DNA of 64,000 bases. Source: Streptomyces lydicus (lineage in GTDB: Bacteria; Actinomycetota; Actinomycetes; Streptomycetales; Streptomycetaceae). Positions 53,698 to 61,740 of this stretch are shown in pieces. The stretch lies in NCBI RefSeq assembly GCF_001729485.1, contig NZ_CP017157.1, positions 248,001 to 312,000 of the forward strand. The letters are read 5' to 3'. A model generated the notes under the pieces. That model was not told the origin of the DNA, did no database searches, and saw nothing but the letters and a program-made list of their open reading frames with translations. How positions within the stretch are numbered: the stretch's first letter is position 1; each line of letters opens with the position of its first letter. The translations under genes were made by a program, and so were the position numbers.

Positions 53698-53703
53698 TAT
53701 GCT
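53698..53703 (+). promoter_or_regulatory. tRNA-Lys -10 element
   Basis: TATGCT lies 9 nt before the tRNA. The -35 is weak (TTCGGG at 53673, 19 nt away). Confidence 0.45.
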
Positions 53704-53712
53704 GCTCGGTGC

Positions 53713-53785
53713 GGGCCATTAGCTCAATTGGCAGAGCAGTGGACTTTTAATCCATTGGTTCAGGGTTCGAGCCCCTGATGGCCCA
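53713..53785 (+). tRNA. tRNA-Lys(UUU)
   Basis: 73 nt; acceptor GGGCCAT/ATGGCCC, anticodon loop CTTTTAA (TTT) between GTGGA and TCCAT, D-loop with TTGG, T-loop TTCGAGC. CCA is not encoded. Single-gene unit. Confidence 0.96.
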
Positions 53786-54175
53786 CCGAATCCATCGCAG
53801 GACGCACCCCTGGCCTGCGGAGCGGCGCCTCGACCGGTACGGACCGGCCGGGGCGCTTCGTCGTTCCGGCCGCGGTACGCCGGGCCCGTGTGGCGGGCGC
53901 CCGGCATTCACCGGGTCAGATGCCGGGCGGGCGCGGGAATTGAGCCCGCGGCGCCCTGCGCCGCTGCCGGCCGTGTCCGGGCTGCCGGCCCCGGGCCTGT
54001 GCGCCGTGACCCGTCCGGCCCCTGAGGAGTCGCCGGGGGCTCCGGCAGCCGAAAGCCTGGGGACGTCGGGGCGGCCGGCACGACGGTGTACGGGCAGGCG
54101 GGGGTACGCGTCGGCCCACGGTGTTGGTCCGCCGATGTGTTCGTCCGACGGGCGGAGCGGGAGAGGCCGGAGCGG
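53786..54175. other. Intergenic region after tRNA-Lys
   Basis: 390 bp. An imperfect GC-rich hairpin (GCGCC...GGCGC with CCGGT/ACCGG inside, about 53824-53857) may end the tRNA. Open frames in this stretch have no ribosome site or recognisable domain. Possible longer N-termini for the next gene start at GTG 54086 or 54137. Confidence 0.45.
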
Positions 54176-55321
54176 ATGCGGCAAGGCGGCGACGGGCCCC
54201 CTACGGGCGACGGGGAGCGACGGGCGCGCCGTGACCGGATGCCCCCGGTGGCCCGGCGGCTGGCCCGCTGGCTGCCCGCCGTACTGATCGTCGGCGGCCT
54301 CGCCTTCGACCTCGCGACACCGCCCAGCTACACCGCCGCCCCCTTCTTCTCCGCCGCCCCACTGGTCGCCGCGCCGCTCTGCACCCTGCGGGTCACTGCG
54401 CTCACCGCGCTGGCGGCGATGGTCGGTGAGATCTGGGTGGTGGTCTATCGCAGCGCCGCCCTGGACTACCACGAGTCGGTGACCGAGGTCGCCACCGTCT
54501 TCGTCGTCGCGCTGCTCGCCCTCGGCATCAACCGGGTCGTCCGGCTGAGCGATGACCGTCTGGCGTCCGTACGGGACGTGTCGGAGGCCGCCCAGCGCGC
54601 CCTGCTGCCGCTGCCGCCCGGGCGGGTCGCCGGCCTGGCGGTCGCCGCCCGCTACGTCGGCGCGCGGGCGGACGCCCGGATCGGGGGTGACCTCTACGCG
54701 GTGCAGGACACCCCGCACGGCGTCCGCCTGATCGTGGGCGACGTGCGCGGCAAGGGCTTGGAGGCGGTGGAGGCCGCGGTCGTCGTCATCGGCGCCTTCC
54801 GCGAGGCGGCGGAGCAGGAGGCCGGCCTGGAGGGTGTGGCGGCCCGGCTGGAGCGGGCGTTGCAGCGGGAGGGCGGACGGCGCGAGGGGCTCGATCGGTA
54901 CGAGGGGTTCACCACCGCCGTACTGGCCGAGATCCCGTCCGACGGGCCGTCCGTGCTGCGGGTGCTCAACCGCGGCCACCCGGCGCCCCTGATGCTCGCC
55001 CCGGACGGCGGGCTGCGCGAGCTGGCCCCCGCGGCACCGGCGCTGCCCCTGGGGATGAGCGAGGTGGCGAGCTGGCCGGACCGGGCGGACGAGACGTTCT
55101 TCCCGGCCGGCTCGCTGCTGCTGCTCTTCACCGACGGGGTGACCGAGGCGCGGGACCTGCGCGGCCGTTTCTACGACGCGTCCGCCCGGCTGCGTGGACG
55201 CCGTTTCCCCGGGCCGGACAGCCTCCTGGACACGCTCGTCGAGGAGGTCGGCCGGCATACGGGTGGGGCGCCGGCGGACGACATGGCCCTGCTGGCGGTG
55301 CAGCGGCCGATGGGGGCGTAG
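54176..55321 (+). CDS. SpoIIE-type (PP2C) membrane protein phosphatase
   Basis: 381-aa protein. After a short N-terminus, four hydrophobic segments (about 22-130, such as LPAVLIVGGLAFDLA and VATVFVVALLALGIN) are followed by a SpoIIE-like phosphatase domain: AARYVGARADARIGGDLYAV (GGD metal site), LIVGDVRGKGLEAVE (DVRGKG), LNRGHPAPLML, LLLFTDGVTEARD and ADDMALLAVQ. These are the standard motifs of Rsb/SpoIIE phosphatases. Streptomyces has dozens; they often regulate anti-sigma antagonists. No anti-sigma gene is adjacent. ATG 54176 is chosen for its GGGAGAGG site; GTG 54086 would add 30 residues. Confidence 0.9.
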   Translation: MRQGGDGPPTGDGERRARRDRMPPVARRLARWLPAVLIVGGLAFDLATPPSYTAAPFFSAAPLVAAPLCTLRVTALTALAAMVGEIWVVVYRSAALDYHESVTEVATVFVVALLALGINRVVRLSDDRLASVRDVSEAAQRALLPLPPGRVAGLAVAARYVGARADARIGGDLYAVQDTPHGVRLIVGDVRGKGLEAVEAAVVVIGAFREAAEQEAGLEGVAARLERALQREGGRREGLDRYEGFTTAVLAEIPSDGPSVLRVLNRGHPAPLMLAPDGGLRELAPAAPALPLGMSEVASWPDRADETFFPAGSLLLLFTDGVTEARDLRGRFYDASARLRGRRFPGPDSLLDTLVEEVGRHTGGAPADDMALLAVQRPMGA

Positions 55322-55384
55322 CAGCGGCGCGGGCGGGCTGCCGCGGTGGGCGGGGCCGGGCGTTCTTCCGCCGCCCCGTGCCTC

Positions 55385-56617
55385 CTACAGCCGGTGCAGG
55401 CTCTGCCCGTGCGGGCCGGTGCGGGCGACCGGGCGGCCGTCCAGGGCGAGGGTCAGCTGCAGGGTGTCGTCCGGCCGCGCCGGACGGGGCTCCGGCGCGG
55501 GGAGCCACGGCAGGGCGGAGTGGTGCTCGTTCGCGATCCAGTGCCCGCCGCCGGCCCGTCCGTCGAGCAGCGTCCGCACGAGACGCGCGAACTCCTCGCG
55601 GCGGGCGGGCGGAAGGTAGCTCAGCACCGCGCTGTGGAAGATGACCAGCGTCGCCCCGGGCGGCGCCTCGGCAGCCAGCGCGGGCAGTTCCTCGATCAGA
55701 TCGCCGCGGACGATCCGCGGCCGCGGCACCGCCCGTACGGCGTCGACGGCGGCGGACAGCCGCGCCGCACGCTCCTCCTCGCCCGGCCAGACCAGCGCCC
55801 GCAGCCACCGCAGGTCCTCCGGCTCGGCGACCGGATCGAGCGGGTCGAGATCGATCCCGGCCCGCCAGACCACCTCGGGCAGCCGGCCGGGCAGTTCCCC
55901 GGGCGCCCAGTCCGTACGGCACCCGAGGACCACCGGACTCCCGGGTGCGCCCACCTCGTGGCCGTACGTGCCGTCGCCGTCGTACCCGCCCCCGTTGCCG
56001 TCCCCGTACGCGTGGTCGTGCTCGTAGCGGTAGCGGTAGCGGTCGGGGTGCAGGCACAGGCCGGCGGAGGCGCCGACCTCCAGCAGGGCCAGCGGCTGCG
56101 GCAACCGGGCGAGCAGCGGCAGCAACGTGGCGCAGCGGCCGGGCTCGTTGGTCTGCGTGGCGCGCTGCATGATCACCGCGCGCACCTCGTCCCAGTGCCG
56201 GATCGTCCACTCGCGCCAGCGCCCGTACGCCGACTCGCCGCGCGGACCCAGCTCCGCGTGCGGGCCGTCGAGGTGGCGGACGGCGGCGAGCAGGAGGTTC
56301 GGCTGCTGCTTGTTGCCGGCGGGCAGTGAGCCCGACAGCAGATCGCACAGTTCCGCGTCCTCGCCGATGCGCGCGCTCAACTCCTCATGGGCGTCGGACC
56401 GTCCGCGGGCCTCCCGCCACGAGAACTCCTGGTACCGCCGCGCCACGTCCCACGCGCTGCCGGGGCCGCTGCCGTGCCCTCGCGCGGGGCCGTGTCCGTG
56501 TCCCGGGCCGTGTCCGGGGCCGCTTCCCCGTCCGGCGTCGCTTCCGCTTCCGGTGCGGTGGCGCCCGGCGTTCGCGAGGCTCTCGACGTTTCCGGTGCTC
56601 TCGGCGTTGACGACCAT
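55385..56617 (-). CDS. DUF2332 family protein with low-complexity insertions
   Basis: 410-aa soluble protein. The family core is visible as VARRYQEFSWREARGRSDAHEEL, LLSGSLPAGNKQQPNLLLAAVRHL, LPQPLALLEVGASAGLCLHPDRY, GCRTDWAPG, VVWRAGIDLDPLDP and HSAVLSYLPPARREEFARL. The EVGASAGL segment resembles a SAM-binding glycine loop, so a methyltransferase-like fold is possible. Two odd inserts: an N-terminal GPGHGPGHGHG-type tract (about 30-55) and YRYRYEHDHAYGDGNGGGY in the middle (about 195-215). ATG 56617 lies 6 nt from a TAACGT -10 element on the minus strand, suggesting a leaderless mRNA. Function unknown. Confidence 0.82.
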   Translation of the reverse strand: MVVNAESTGNVESLANAGRHRTGSGSDAGRGSGPGHGPGHGHGPARGHGSGPGSAWDVARRYQEFSWREARGRSDAHEELSARIGEDAELCDLLSGSLPAGNKQQPNLLLAAVRHLDGPHAELGPRGESAYGRWREWTIRHWDEVRAVIMQRATQTNEPGRCATLLPLLARLPQPLALLEVGASAGLCLHPDRYRYRYEHDHAYGDGNGGGYDGDGTYGHEVGAPGSPVVLGCRTDWAPGELPGRLPEVVWRAGIDLDPLDPVAEPEDLRWLRALVWPGEEERAARLSAAVDAVRAVPRPRIVRGDLIEELPALAAEAPPGATLVIFHSAVLSYLPPARREEFARLVRTLLDGRAGGGHWIANEHHSALPWLPAPEPRPARPDDTLQLTLALDGRPVARTGPHGQSLHRL

Positions 56618-56797
56618 GATCCGACGTTACGCTCTCACGTTCCGTAATCGGCGGGCACCCCTCCGCATAACAACTGACGCACAATCAACGGGAGATCGTT
56701 TAGCGGCGGACGGTCAACTCGCCCGGATTACGGCCACGGTGGCCGAAAAAGTCCACGCCAAACGTTGTGCGCGGCGCATAAGGATTCCCAGGAAGGC

Positions 56798-56827
56798 TTG
56801 GAAAACAGCCTCGATCTCTATTACTGT
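56798..56827 (+). promoter_or_regulatory. Promoter of the riboswitch-M23 transcript
   Basis: TTGGAA and TACTGT with an 18-nt spacer, start expected near 56834, about 50 nt upstream of the first riboswitch nucleotide. Confidence 0.5.
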
Positions 56828-56880
56828 CCGATAACGCAGCGCGGTCGTCCCAGCCGCCGTAAGTGGCGGCGCCGCGCGCC

Positions 56881-57045
56881 GACGCCGAATCCCGCACGCG
56901 CACTTCACGCACCTCCAGCACCTCGAACTGCACCAAGGGAACCGGGGAACCACCACCTTGGGGTGAATCGGACGCCTCCGCCAGAAGGCGCCCGTAGGAG
57001 ACCTTCCTGCTCCGAACCCGTCAGCTAACCCGGTAGGCGAGAAGG
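56881..57045 (+). promoter_or_regulatory. ydaO-type c-di-AMP riboswitch
   Basis: The leader contains the conserved blocks of the ydaO-yuaA class in order: CGCCGAATCCCGC at the 5' end, GGGGAACCACCACCTTGGGG, GTAGGAGACCTTCCTGCTCC, GAACCCGTCAGCTAACCCGG and TAGGCG. In Streptomyces this class precedes genes for cell-wall hydrolases and usually turns them off when c-di-AMP is high. The switch ends about 20 nt before the ribosome site AAGGAG of the M23 gene, so control may act on early termination or translation. Confidence 0.9.
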
Positions 57046-57065
57046 AAGGAAAGGAGTGCGCCCCC

Positions 57066-58223
57066 GTGGCGTCCAACAAGCCTGCCCCCGAGGCTCCGTC
57101 CGCGTACGAACTCGACGACCGGGGAGCCTTTGCCGGCCCGGCTTATGCGGGTGGCGACGCGGAATTCGACGGCGACGGTCCCTGGGAGGAATGGGACCCC
57201 ACAGAGGGGTCCGTCCGGCCCGTCCGCGGTAAGCACCGGGTGGCCAAGCAGCGCGGCGGCGGACTCGCCCGCAGTGGCACGGTCCTGGGTGTCGGCGTCA
57301 TCGCCGCGGTCGGCGCGGGGGGCATGGCCAGCGCCGAGGACCGCCCGCCGGTCCCGATCTCGATGCCGGACGTCGGCGGGATGGTGCACGACCTCGCCGA
57401 CAGCCTGCCGGACGCGGCCTCCCTCCCGGCCGTCGGCGGGCTGATATCCGACTCCGGTTCCCCCTCCGCCACGTCGGCCCACGCCGCCACCTCTGCCGAC
57501 TCCACCCCGTCGGCCGCCGACGAGGCGGGACCCCTCAGCCGCACCACCGCCCGCACGGACGCTTCCGGTACGGGCGACGGCGCCGGCGAGGCGCTGCGCA
57601 GCCGCATCCTCCAGCAGGCCGACGCCCAGCAGGACGCCGCCGAGGAGGAGGCCCGCGAGGCCGCCGAGGGCGCCGCCGTCAAGCAGGCCGCGGCCGACGC
57701 CGCGGCCGCCAGGAAGACCGCCGAGCAGGCCGAGACCGCCAAGAAGGCGGCGGAGCAGGAGGCCAAGCGGAAGGCCGAGGAGGCGGCCCGTCAGAAGGCG
57801 GAGGCCGCACGCCTCGCCGAACTGGCGAAGAGCTTCCTCGCCCCGGTCTCCTCCTACACGCTCACCGCCAGCTTCGGCCAGGCCGGCGACCGCTGGGCGG
57901 CGGACCACACCGGACAGGACTTCGCCGCGCCGACCGGTACGCCCGTCAAGGCGGTGCACTCCGGCACCATCACCCAGGCCGGCTGGGCCGGTTCGTACGG
58001 CTACCGCATCGTCCTGACCCTCGACGACGGCACCGAGCTCTGGTTCTGCCACCTGTCGTCGATGGTGAAGACCTCCGGGAAGGTCAGCACCGGCGACGTC
58101 ATCGGCCGCGTCGGCGCCACCGGCAACGTCACCGGTCCCCACCTCCACCTGGAGGTACGCCCGGACGCCGGCTCCCCGATAGACCCGATGCCGTGGCTGC
58201 GCGACCACGGCGTCAACGTCTGA
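57066..58223 (+). CDS. M23 (LytM) peptidoglycan endopeptidase
   Basis: 385-aa probable cell-wall hydrolase. A basic region and a hydrophobic segment (about residues 70-88, SGTVLGVGVIAAVGAGGMASA) form a signal or anchor. An Ala/Glu/Lys-rich coiled coil of about 80 residues follows (175-255) and a LytM domain from about 262: HTGQDFAAPTGTPVKAV (HxxxD zinc ligands) and GPHLHLEVR (HxH). WFCHLSSM is the third motif. Zinc peptidase that cuts peptide cross-links. GTG 57066 has AAGGAG 10 nt upstream. Expression is under a c-di-AMP riboswitch; this matches known control of wall hydrolases in Streptomyces. Confidence 0.93.
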   Translation: MASNKPAPEAPSAYELDDRGAFAGPAYAGGDAEFDGDGPWEEWDPTEGSVRPVRGKHRVAKQRGGGLARSGTVLGVGVIAAVGAGGMASAEDRPPVPISMPDVGGMVHDLADSLPDAASLPAVGGLISDSGSPSATSAHAATSADSTPSAADEAGPLSRTTARTDASGTGDGAGEALRSRILQQADAQQDAAEEEAREAAEGAAVKQAAADAAAARKTAEQAETAKKAAEQEAKRKAEEAARQKAEAARLAELAKSFLAPVSSYTLTASFGQAGDRWAADHTGQDFAAPTGTPVKAVHSGTITQAGWAGSYGYRIVLTLDDGTELWFCHLSSMVKTSGKVSTGDVIGRVGATGNVTGPHLHLEVRPDAGSPIDPMPWLRDHGVNV

Positions 58224-58331
58224 GGCACCGGCGCACGGCCACCTGCCGCCGCCGCCCGGAGGGGGCTCCCAGGAAAACCCTGGGCCCTCCTCCGGGGAAT
58301 ACCCCGCCTCCCCCTGACGCTGCACCTACGC

Positions 58332-59291
58332 ATGACCGCGACACACCCCACCCCACAAGGCCACCGCGCCCTCGGCTCGCTCTCCGTCTCCCCGCTCTGC
58401 CTCGGGGGCAACGTCTTCGGCTGGTCGGCCGACGAGACCGAGTCCTTCGCCGTGCTCGACGCGTACGTCGCCGGCGGCGGCAACTTCATCGACACCGCCG
58501 ACGTCTACTCGGCCTGGGTCCCCGGCAACAAGGGCGGTGAATCCGAGACCGTCATCGGCAACTGGCTGGCCTCGCGCGGCAACCGCGCCGACGTCGTCAT
58601 CGCCACCAAGGTCGGCGCCCACCCCGACTACAAGGGCCTGAGCGCCGCCACCGTCAAGTCCGCGGTCGACGAGTCCCTCACCCGCCTCCGCACCGACTAC
58701 ATCGACCTCTACTACACCCACTACGACGACGAGTCGGTCGAGGTCCCGGAATTCCTCACCGCACTCGACGACCTCGTCAAGGCGGGCAAGGTCCGCGAGA
58801 TCGCCGCCTCCAACATCTCCGCGCAGCGCCTGGAGGAGTCGCTGGCCTTCTCCGCCCGTGAGGGCGTGGCCCGCTACGTCGCGCTCCAGCCGCACTACAA
58901 CCTGGTCTCCCGCGACACCTACGAGGGCGAACTCGCCGATGTCGCCGCCCGGCACGGCGTCGTCGCGGTGCCTTACTACGCCCTCGCGTCCGGCTTCCTG
59001 ACCGGTAAGTACCGCCCGGACAGCACGGTGGAGAGCGTCCGCTCCCAGGCCGCCGCCAAGCACCTGGCCACCGAGCGCGGCCGCCGGGTGCTCCAGGCCC
59101 TCGACACGGTCGCCGCCGCCCACGGTGCCGAGCCGGCCACCGTGGCCCTCGCCTGGCTGGCCGCCCGGCCGACCGTCGCCGCCCCCATCGCCAGCGCCCG
59201 CACGACGGCCCAGCTCCCGGCCCTCCTGGCCCTCGGCGACCTGACCCTCACGGACGCCGAACTCGCCCTCCTGACCGAGGCGTCGGCCTGA
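58332..59291 (+). CDS. Aldo/keto reductase
   Basis: 319-aa NADPH-dependent oxidoreductase of the aldo/keto reductase (YajO/Tas-like) group. Catalytic residues: Asp and Tyr in FIDTADVYSAW, Lys in VIATKVGA, His in YYTHYDDESVEVPE. Substrate/cofactor strands include REIAASNISAQRLEE, LQPHYNLVSRD and LASGFLTGKYR; the C-terminus has SARTTAQLPALLA. No signal peptide. ATG 58332 follows the M23 gene by 108 nt with a small hairpin between them, so a separate unit is likely. Substrate unknown. Confidence 0.93.
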   Translation: MTATHPTPQGHRALGSLSVSPLCLGGNVFGWSADETESFAVLDAYVAGGGNFIDTADVYSAWVPGNKGGESETVIGNWLASRGNRADVVIATKVGAHPDYKGLSAATVKSAVDESLTRLRTDYIDLYYTHYDDESVEVPEFLTALDDLVKAGKVREIAASNISAQRLEESLAFSAREGVARYVALQPHYNLVSRDTYEGELADVAARHGVVAVPYYALASGFLTGKYRPDSTVESVRSQAAAKHLATERGRRVLQALDTVAAAHGAEPATVALAWLAARPTVAAPIASARTTAQLPALLALGDLTLTDAELALLTEASA

Positions 59292-59306
59292 CCGCACCCG
59301 CACACC

Positions 59307-59344
59307 AACGGGGCGGGGCACCCCTGGAGGTGCCCCGCCCCGTT
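59307..59344 (+). terminator. Terminator after the aldo/keto reductase
   Basis: A 16-bp perfect stem (AACGGGGCGGGGCACC with GGTGCCCCGCCCCGTT) around a 6-nt loop, 16 nt after the stop. The last arm is GC-rich and lacks T-tract. It probably also ends the convergent gene. Confidence 0.85.
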
Positions 59345-59413
59345 GCGCACCGTGCCGCCGGTCTCACGACCCCGGCCGCCGACGCTCGGCCACCGTGCGG
59401 GCCGCTGCCGGGA

Positions 59414-59719
59414 TCACTTCCCCCGCCGGTCGACCGCCGCCCAGGACGCCAGCGCGACCCCGCCCGCCACCGCGAACACCGAGGGCCAGGCCCCGATCTT
59501 CTTCGCCAGCGGATGCGACCCCGCGAACGCCGCCACATACACCCCGCTCAACGCCGCCGCCGTCTTCGTACCGGCCTTCTTCTGCCACCCCTTGGCCGCC
59601 ACAGCCCCCGCCGCCGCCAGCGCCGCCCCGCCCAACGGCCGCTTCTTGGTCCAACGAGCCACGCCGTAGCCCCCCAGCAGCCCCGTCGCCGCAACCACAC
59701 TTGTCGGTACGCCGGCCAT
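59414..59719 (-). CDS. Small membrane protein of unknown function
   Basis: 101-aa protein with three or four short hydrophobic segments: VPTSVVAATGLLGGYGVAR, LGGAALAAAGAVAAKGW, ALSGVYVAAFAG and WPSVFAVAGGVALASWAA. Short basic stretches (TKKRP, KKAGTK) lie between. GGAGG is 8 nt before ATG 59719. No known catalytic motif. It is followed on the minus strand by no other gene and is preceded by the Vsr-type gene 37 nt upstream, so the two may share a transcript. Confidence 0.7.
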   Translation of the reverse strand: MAGVPTSVVAATGLLGGYGVARWTKKRPLGGAALAAAGAVAAKGWQKKAGTKTAAALSGVYVAAFAGSHPLAKKIGAWPSVFAVAGGVALASWAAVDRRGK

Positions 59720-59756
59720 CAGTGAAACCTCCGCATCAGAGACAACTGCCCCGAGG

Positions 59757-60257
59757 CTACGCTTTCGGCGCGGTCGTGTCGGGCGAGGCCGACGGACGCG
59801 ACCCGGAGTCGTCCTCACGGACGTGGGGTTCTCGGCGTCGGCGTCGTGCCATGGAGGAGACGACCCCCGCGATGCGGTCCGCCACGGCCGCCGGGTCCTC
59901 GTGCTCCCAGAAGCGCAGCACCGTCCAACCGAGCTCCACGAGGTGCGCGGTCGTCTCCCGGTCGCGGGCGATGTTGCCGTCGAGCTTTGCGCGCCACCAG
60001 TCGGCATTGGCCTTGGGACGGGTGGCGTGTTCGGGGCAGCCGTGCCAGAAGCAGCCGTCGAGGAACACCGCGACCTTGGGGCCCGGGAAGGCGATGTCGA
60101 TGGTGCGGCGGGCGAAACCGGGGACGCGGCGCTGCAGTCTGTAGCGATGGCCCGAGGCGTACAGGAGGCGCCGGACAGCGATTTCGGGGACGGTGTCCCG
60201 ACGGGCCTGGACGCTCATACGGGCGGAGACGCCGGGGGAAGAGGGTGTGACAGGCAC
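59757..60257 (-). CDS. Very-short-patch-repair (Vsr-type) endonuclease
   Basis: 166-aa nuclease of the Vsr/PD-(D/E)xK family, which nicks 5' of T in T:G mismatches. Markers: MSVQARRDTVPEIAVRRLLYASGHRYRL, GFARRTIDIAFPGPKVAVFLDGCFWHGCPEH (catalytic Asp and FxDGCFWHGCP zinc region), and WWRAKLDGNIARDRETTAHL followed by GWTVLRFWEHE. Start GTG 60257 is taken from the PVTPSSPGVSARMSVQ N-terminus; a shorter ATG start (MSVQ) near 60180 is possible. No DNA cytosine methyltransferase is adjacent, so this is an orphan copy. Confidence 0.88.
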   Translation of the reverse strand: MPVTPSSPGVSARMSVQARRDTVPEIAVRRLLYASGHRYRLQRRVPGFARRTIDIAFPGPKVAVFLDGCFWHGCPEHATRPKANADWWRAKLDGNIARDRETTAHLVELGWTVLRFWEHEDPAAVADRIAGVVSSMARRRRREPHVREDDSGSRPSASPDTTAPKA

Positions 60258-60289
60258 GTAACCATTGTGCCGGAGGGCATCGCGGGGTG

Positions 60290-61705
60290 TCAGGGCATCC
60301 CCCGCCGGTCCCCCGTGCCGCCGGTGTTCTGTGCCGGGGGAGGCGGCGCCGGTGTCCCGGGTGCCCGGCCGTCGGCCTCCAACGCCCGTTCCAGCGCCGG
60401 TCGCCCCCATGCCTGGTAGTGCCGCAGGTGTTGGAGCAGGTGGTGTTCCCGGGTGGTGAAGTCTGGGGTGGGGCCGGTGAGGTGGGCGCGGCGGCGGTGG
60501 AAGGAGAGGGTGGTGGCGAGGGCGGAGTATTCGGCGACGGCGCGGGCGGCGGTGGGGCCCTGGGCGCGGTGGGCCAGGTCCCGGGCCAGGGCGCGGGTCT
60601 TGAGGGAGGACAGCGCGGTGGGCTCGGTGGGGTGGAGCCAGCCGGTGGCGACGTACGGGGCGAGGTAGCCGCGTACGGAGAGGAGCTCCTGGTTGCGGGC
60701 CCAGATCGCCAGCCAGGTCAGGGTGAGCAGGACGGGGACCATGAAGAGGCCGTAGACGAGGAGGAAGCCGGGATCGCCGAGGGAGGAGGCGGCGTTCCAG
60801 ATGGCGTGCAGGAGGACCGCCGTCAGCAGGCCCAGGGCGGCCAGGCCGATCCGGGCGCTGCGGCGGCGCGGGTAGCGGGTGGCGGCGATGCCGATCGCGA
60901 GGCCGGTGAGGATCGTGAAGAGCGGGTGCGCGAAGGGGGACACGACGATGCGGACGAAGAAGGTGCCCGCGGTGCGCGAGTCCAGGCCGGAGTGGCCCAG
61001 GGACTGGTCCTCGCCGAAGGCGTTGCCCAGATAGAGGATGTTCTCGGTGAAGGCGAAGCCGGTGGCGGTGATCCCGGCGACCACGATGCCGTCCGTGATG
61101 CCGTCGAAGTCGCGCCGCCGGAAGCGGTAGAGGAGCAGGACGGCGGCGGCCTTGACCGTCTCCTCGACGACCGGGGCGATCGCGGTGGCACCCCATGCCT
61201 CGGCCTCGGAGGGGGAGCGTGAGGCGATGTTGGCGGCCAGCCAGTCGGTGGCGAAGCCGTTGGCCAGCAGCGCGACCAGGGTCGCGGCGCAGGCGCCCCA
61301 GGTGAAGGCGAACGCGAGGTTGCGCCAGGGCTCCGGCTCGATGCGGTCCAGCCAGCAGAACGCGGCGATGAGCAGCGGCAACGGGAAGACCGCCAGGCCG
61401 AGCCCGACGAGCAGCCCCTCGGTGCCGGTCTCCCGGCGCATCAGGCCGATGAGGACCACCCCGGAGAGCGCCAGCAGGCAGATCAGCGCGACGGCGCGGA
61501 CGGTCCTGCTGTGCCAGGGGAGCGTGCGGCGCCGGGAGCCGGCGTGCCGGCCGCGGGCGCAGATTCCCTGGTCGGCGGCGCGCTCAGGCCCGCGGCAGCA
61601 GGTGCCGTGGGCGTCGTGCCCGTACGGAGGGACTGCGTCCGCGTGCGGTGTGTACGGGGGAGGGGCGGGCGCGGCGGAGTGCGGGGACGGGTCGGACGGG
61701 TACAC
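60290..61705 (-). CDS. PrsW-family intramembrane metalloprotease
   Basis: 471-aa polytopic protein. After a Pro-rich cytoplasmic N-terminus, about eight transmembrane segments are seen from residue 70. The PrsW/CAAX-like active-site pattern appears as VVEETVKAAAVLLLY (EExxK) and FAFTENILYLG, with HPLFTILTGLAIG and LLHAIWNAASS (conserved His). Known members cut anti-sigma factors within the membrane. GTG 61705 lies 6 nt after the minus-strand -10 element TAGGGT (61717-61712), a leaderless arrangement. C-terminal 130 residues are a basic cytoplasmic tail. Substrate unknown. Confidence 0.9.
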   Translation of the reverse strand: MYPSDPSPHSAAPAPPPYTPHADAVPPYGHDAHGTCCRGPERAADQGICARGRHAGSRRRTLPWHSRTVRAVALICLLALSGVVLIGLMRRETGTEGLLVGLGLAVFPLPLLIAAFCWLDRIEPEPWRNLAFAFTWGACAATLVALLANGFATDWLAANIASRSPSEAEAWGATAIAPVVEETVKAAAVLLLYRFRRRDFDGITDGIVVAGITATGFAFTENILYLGNAFGEDQSLGHSGLDSRTAGTFFVRIVVSPFAHPLFTILTGLAIGIAATRYPRRRSARIGLAALGLLTAVLLHAIWNAASSLGDPGFLLVYGLFMVPVLLTLTWLAIWARNQELLSVRGYLAPYVATGWLHPTEPTALSSLKTRALARDLAHRAQGPTAARAVAEYSALATTLSFHRRRAHLTGPTPDFTTREHHLLQHLRHYQAWGRPALERALEADGRAPGTPAPPPPAQNTGGTGDRRGMP

Positions 61706-61711
61706 CCCTCG

Positions 61712-61717
61712 ACCCTA
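61712..61717 (-). promoter_or_regulatory. -10 element of the PrsW gene (leaderless)
   Basis: Minus strand TAGGGT (61717-61712) ends 6 nt before GTG 61705; no ribosome site precedes the start. Confidence 0.6.
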
Positions 61718-61740
61718 ACGAGGCCCCGGCACCCCGGGCA

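Larger units (their letters stand above)
56618..57065. other. Divergent region with promoter and riboswitch leader
   Basis: 448 bp. The minus-strand -10 of the DUF2332 gene (TAACGT, 56629-56624), then on the plus strand a good promoter (TTGGAA 56798-56803, 18 nt, TACTGT 56822-56827) and the ydaO riboswitch described below. Confidence 0.6.

Noticed and set aside
51116..53719. Very long minus-strand open frame opposite the RNA helicase
   Set aside because: It is the reverse reading of a real, motif-rich gene; its Thr/Val/Ala repeat content is the complement of the RDDRGD repeats. No family similarity, no ribosome site.
53778..54287. Plus-strand open frame after tRNA-Lys
   Set aside because: It starts inside the tRNA, has no ribosome site and no recognisable domain; it overlaps the phosphatase gene in another frame.
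56700..56936. Small minus-strand open frame (78 codons)
   Set aside because: It overlaps the ydaO riboswitch and its promoter, and its coding resemblance is due to the conserved RNA.
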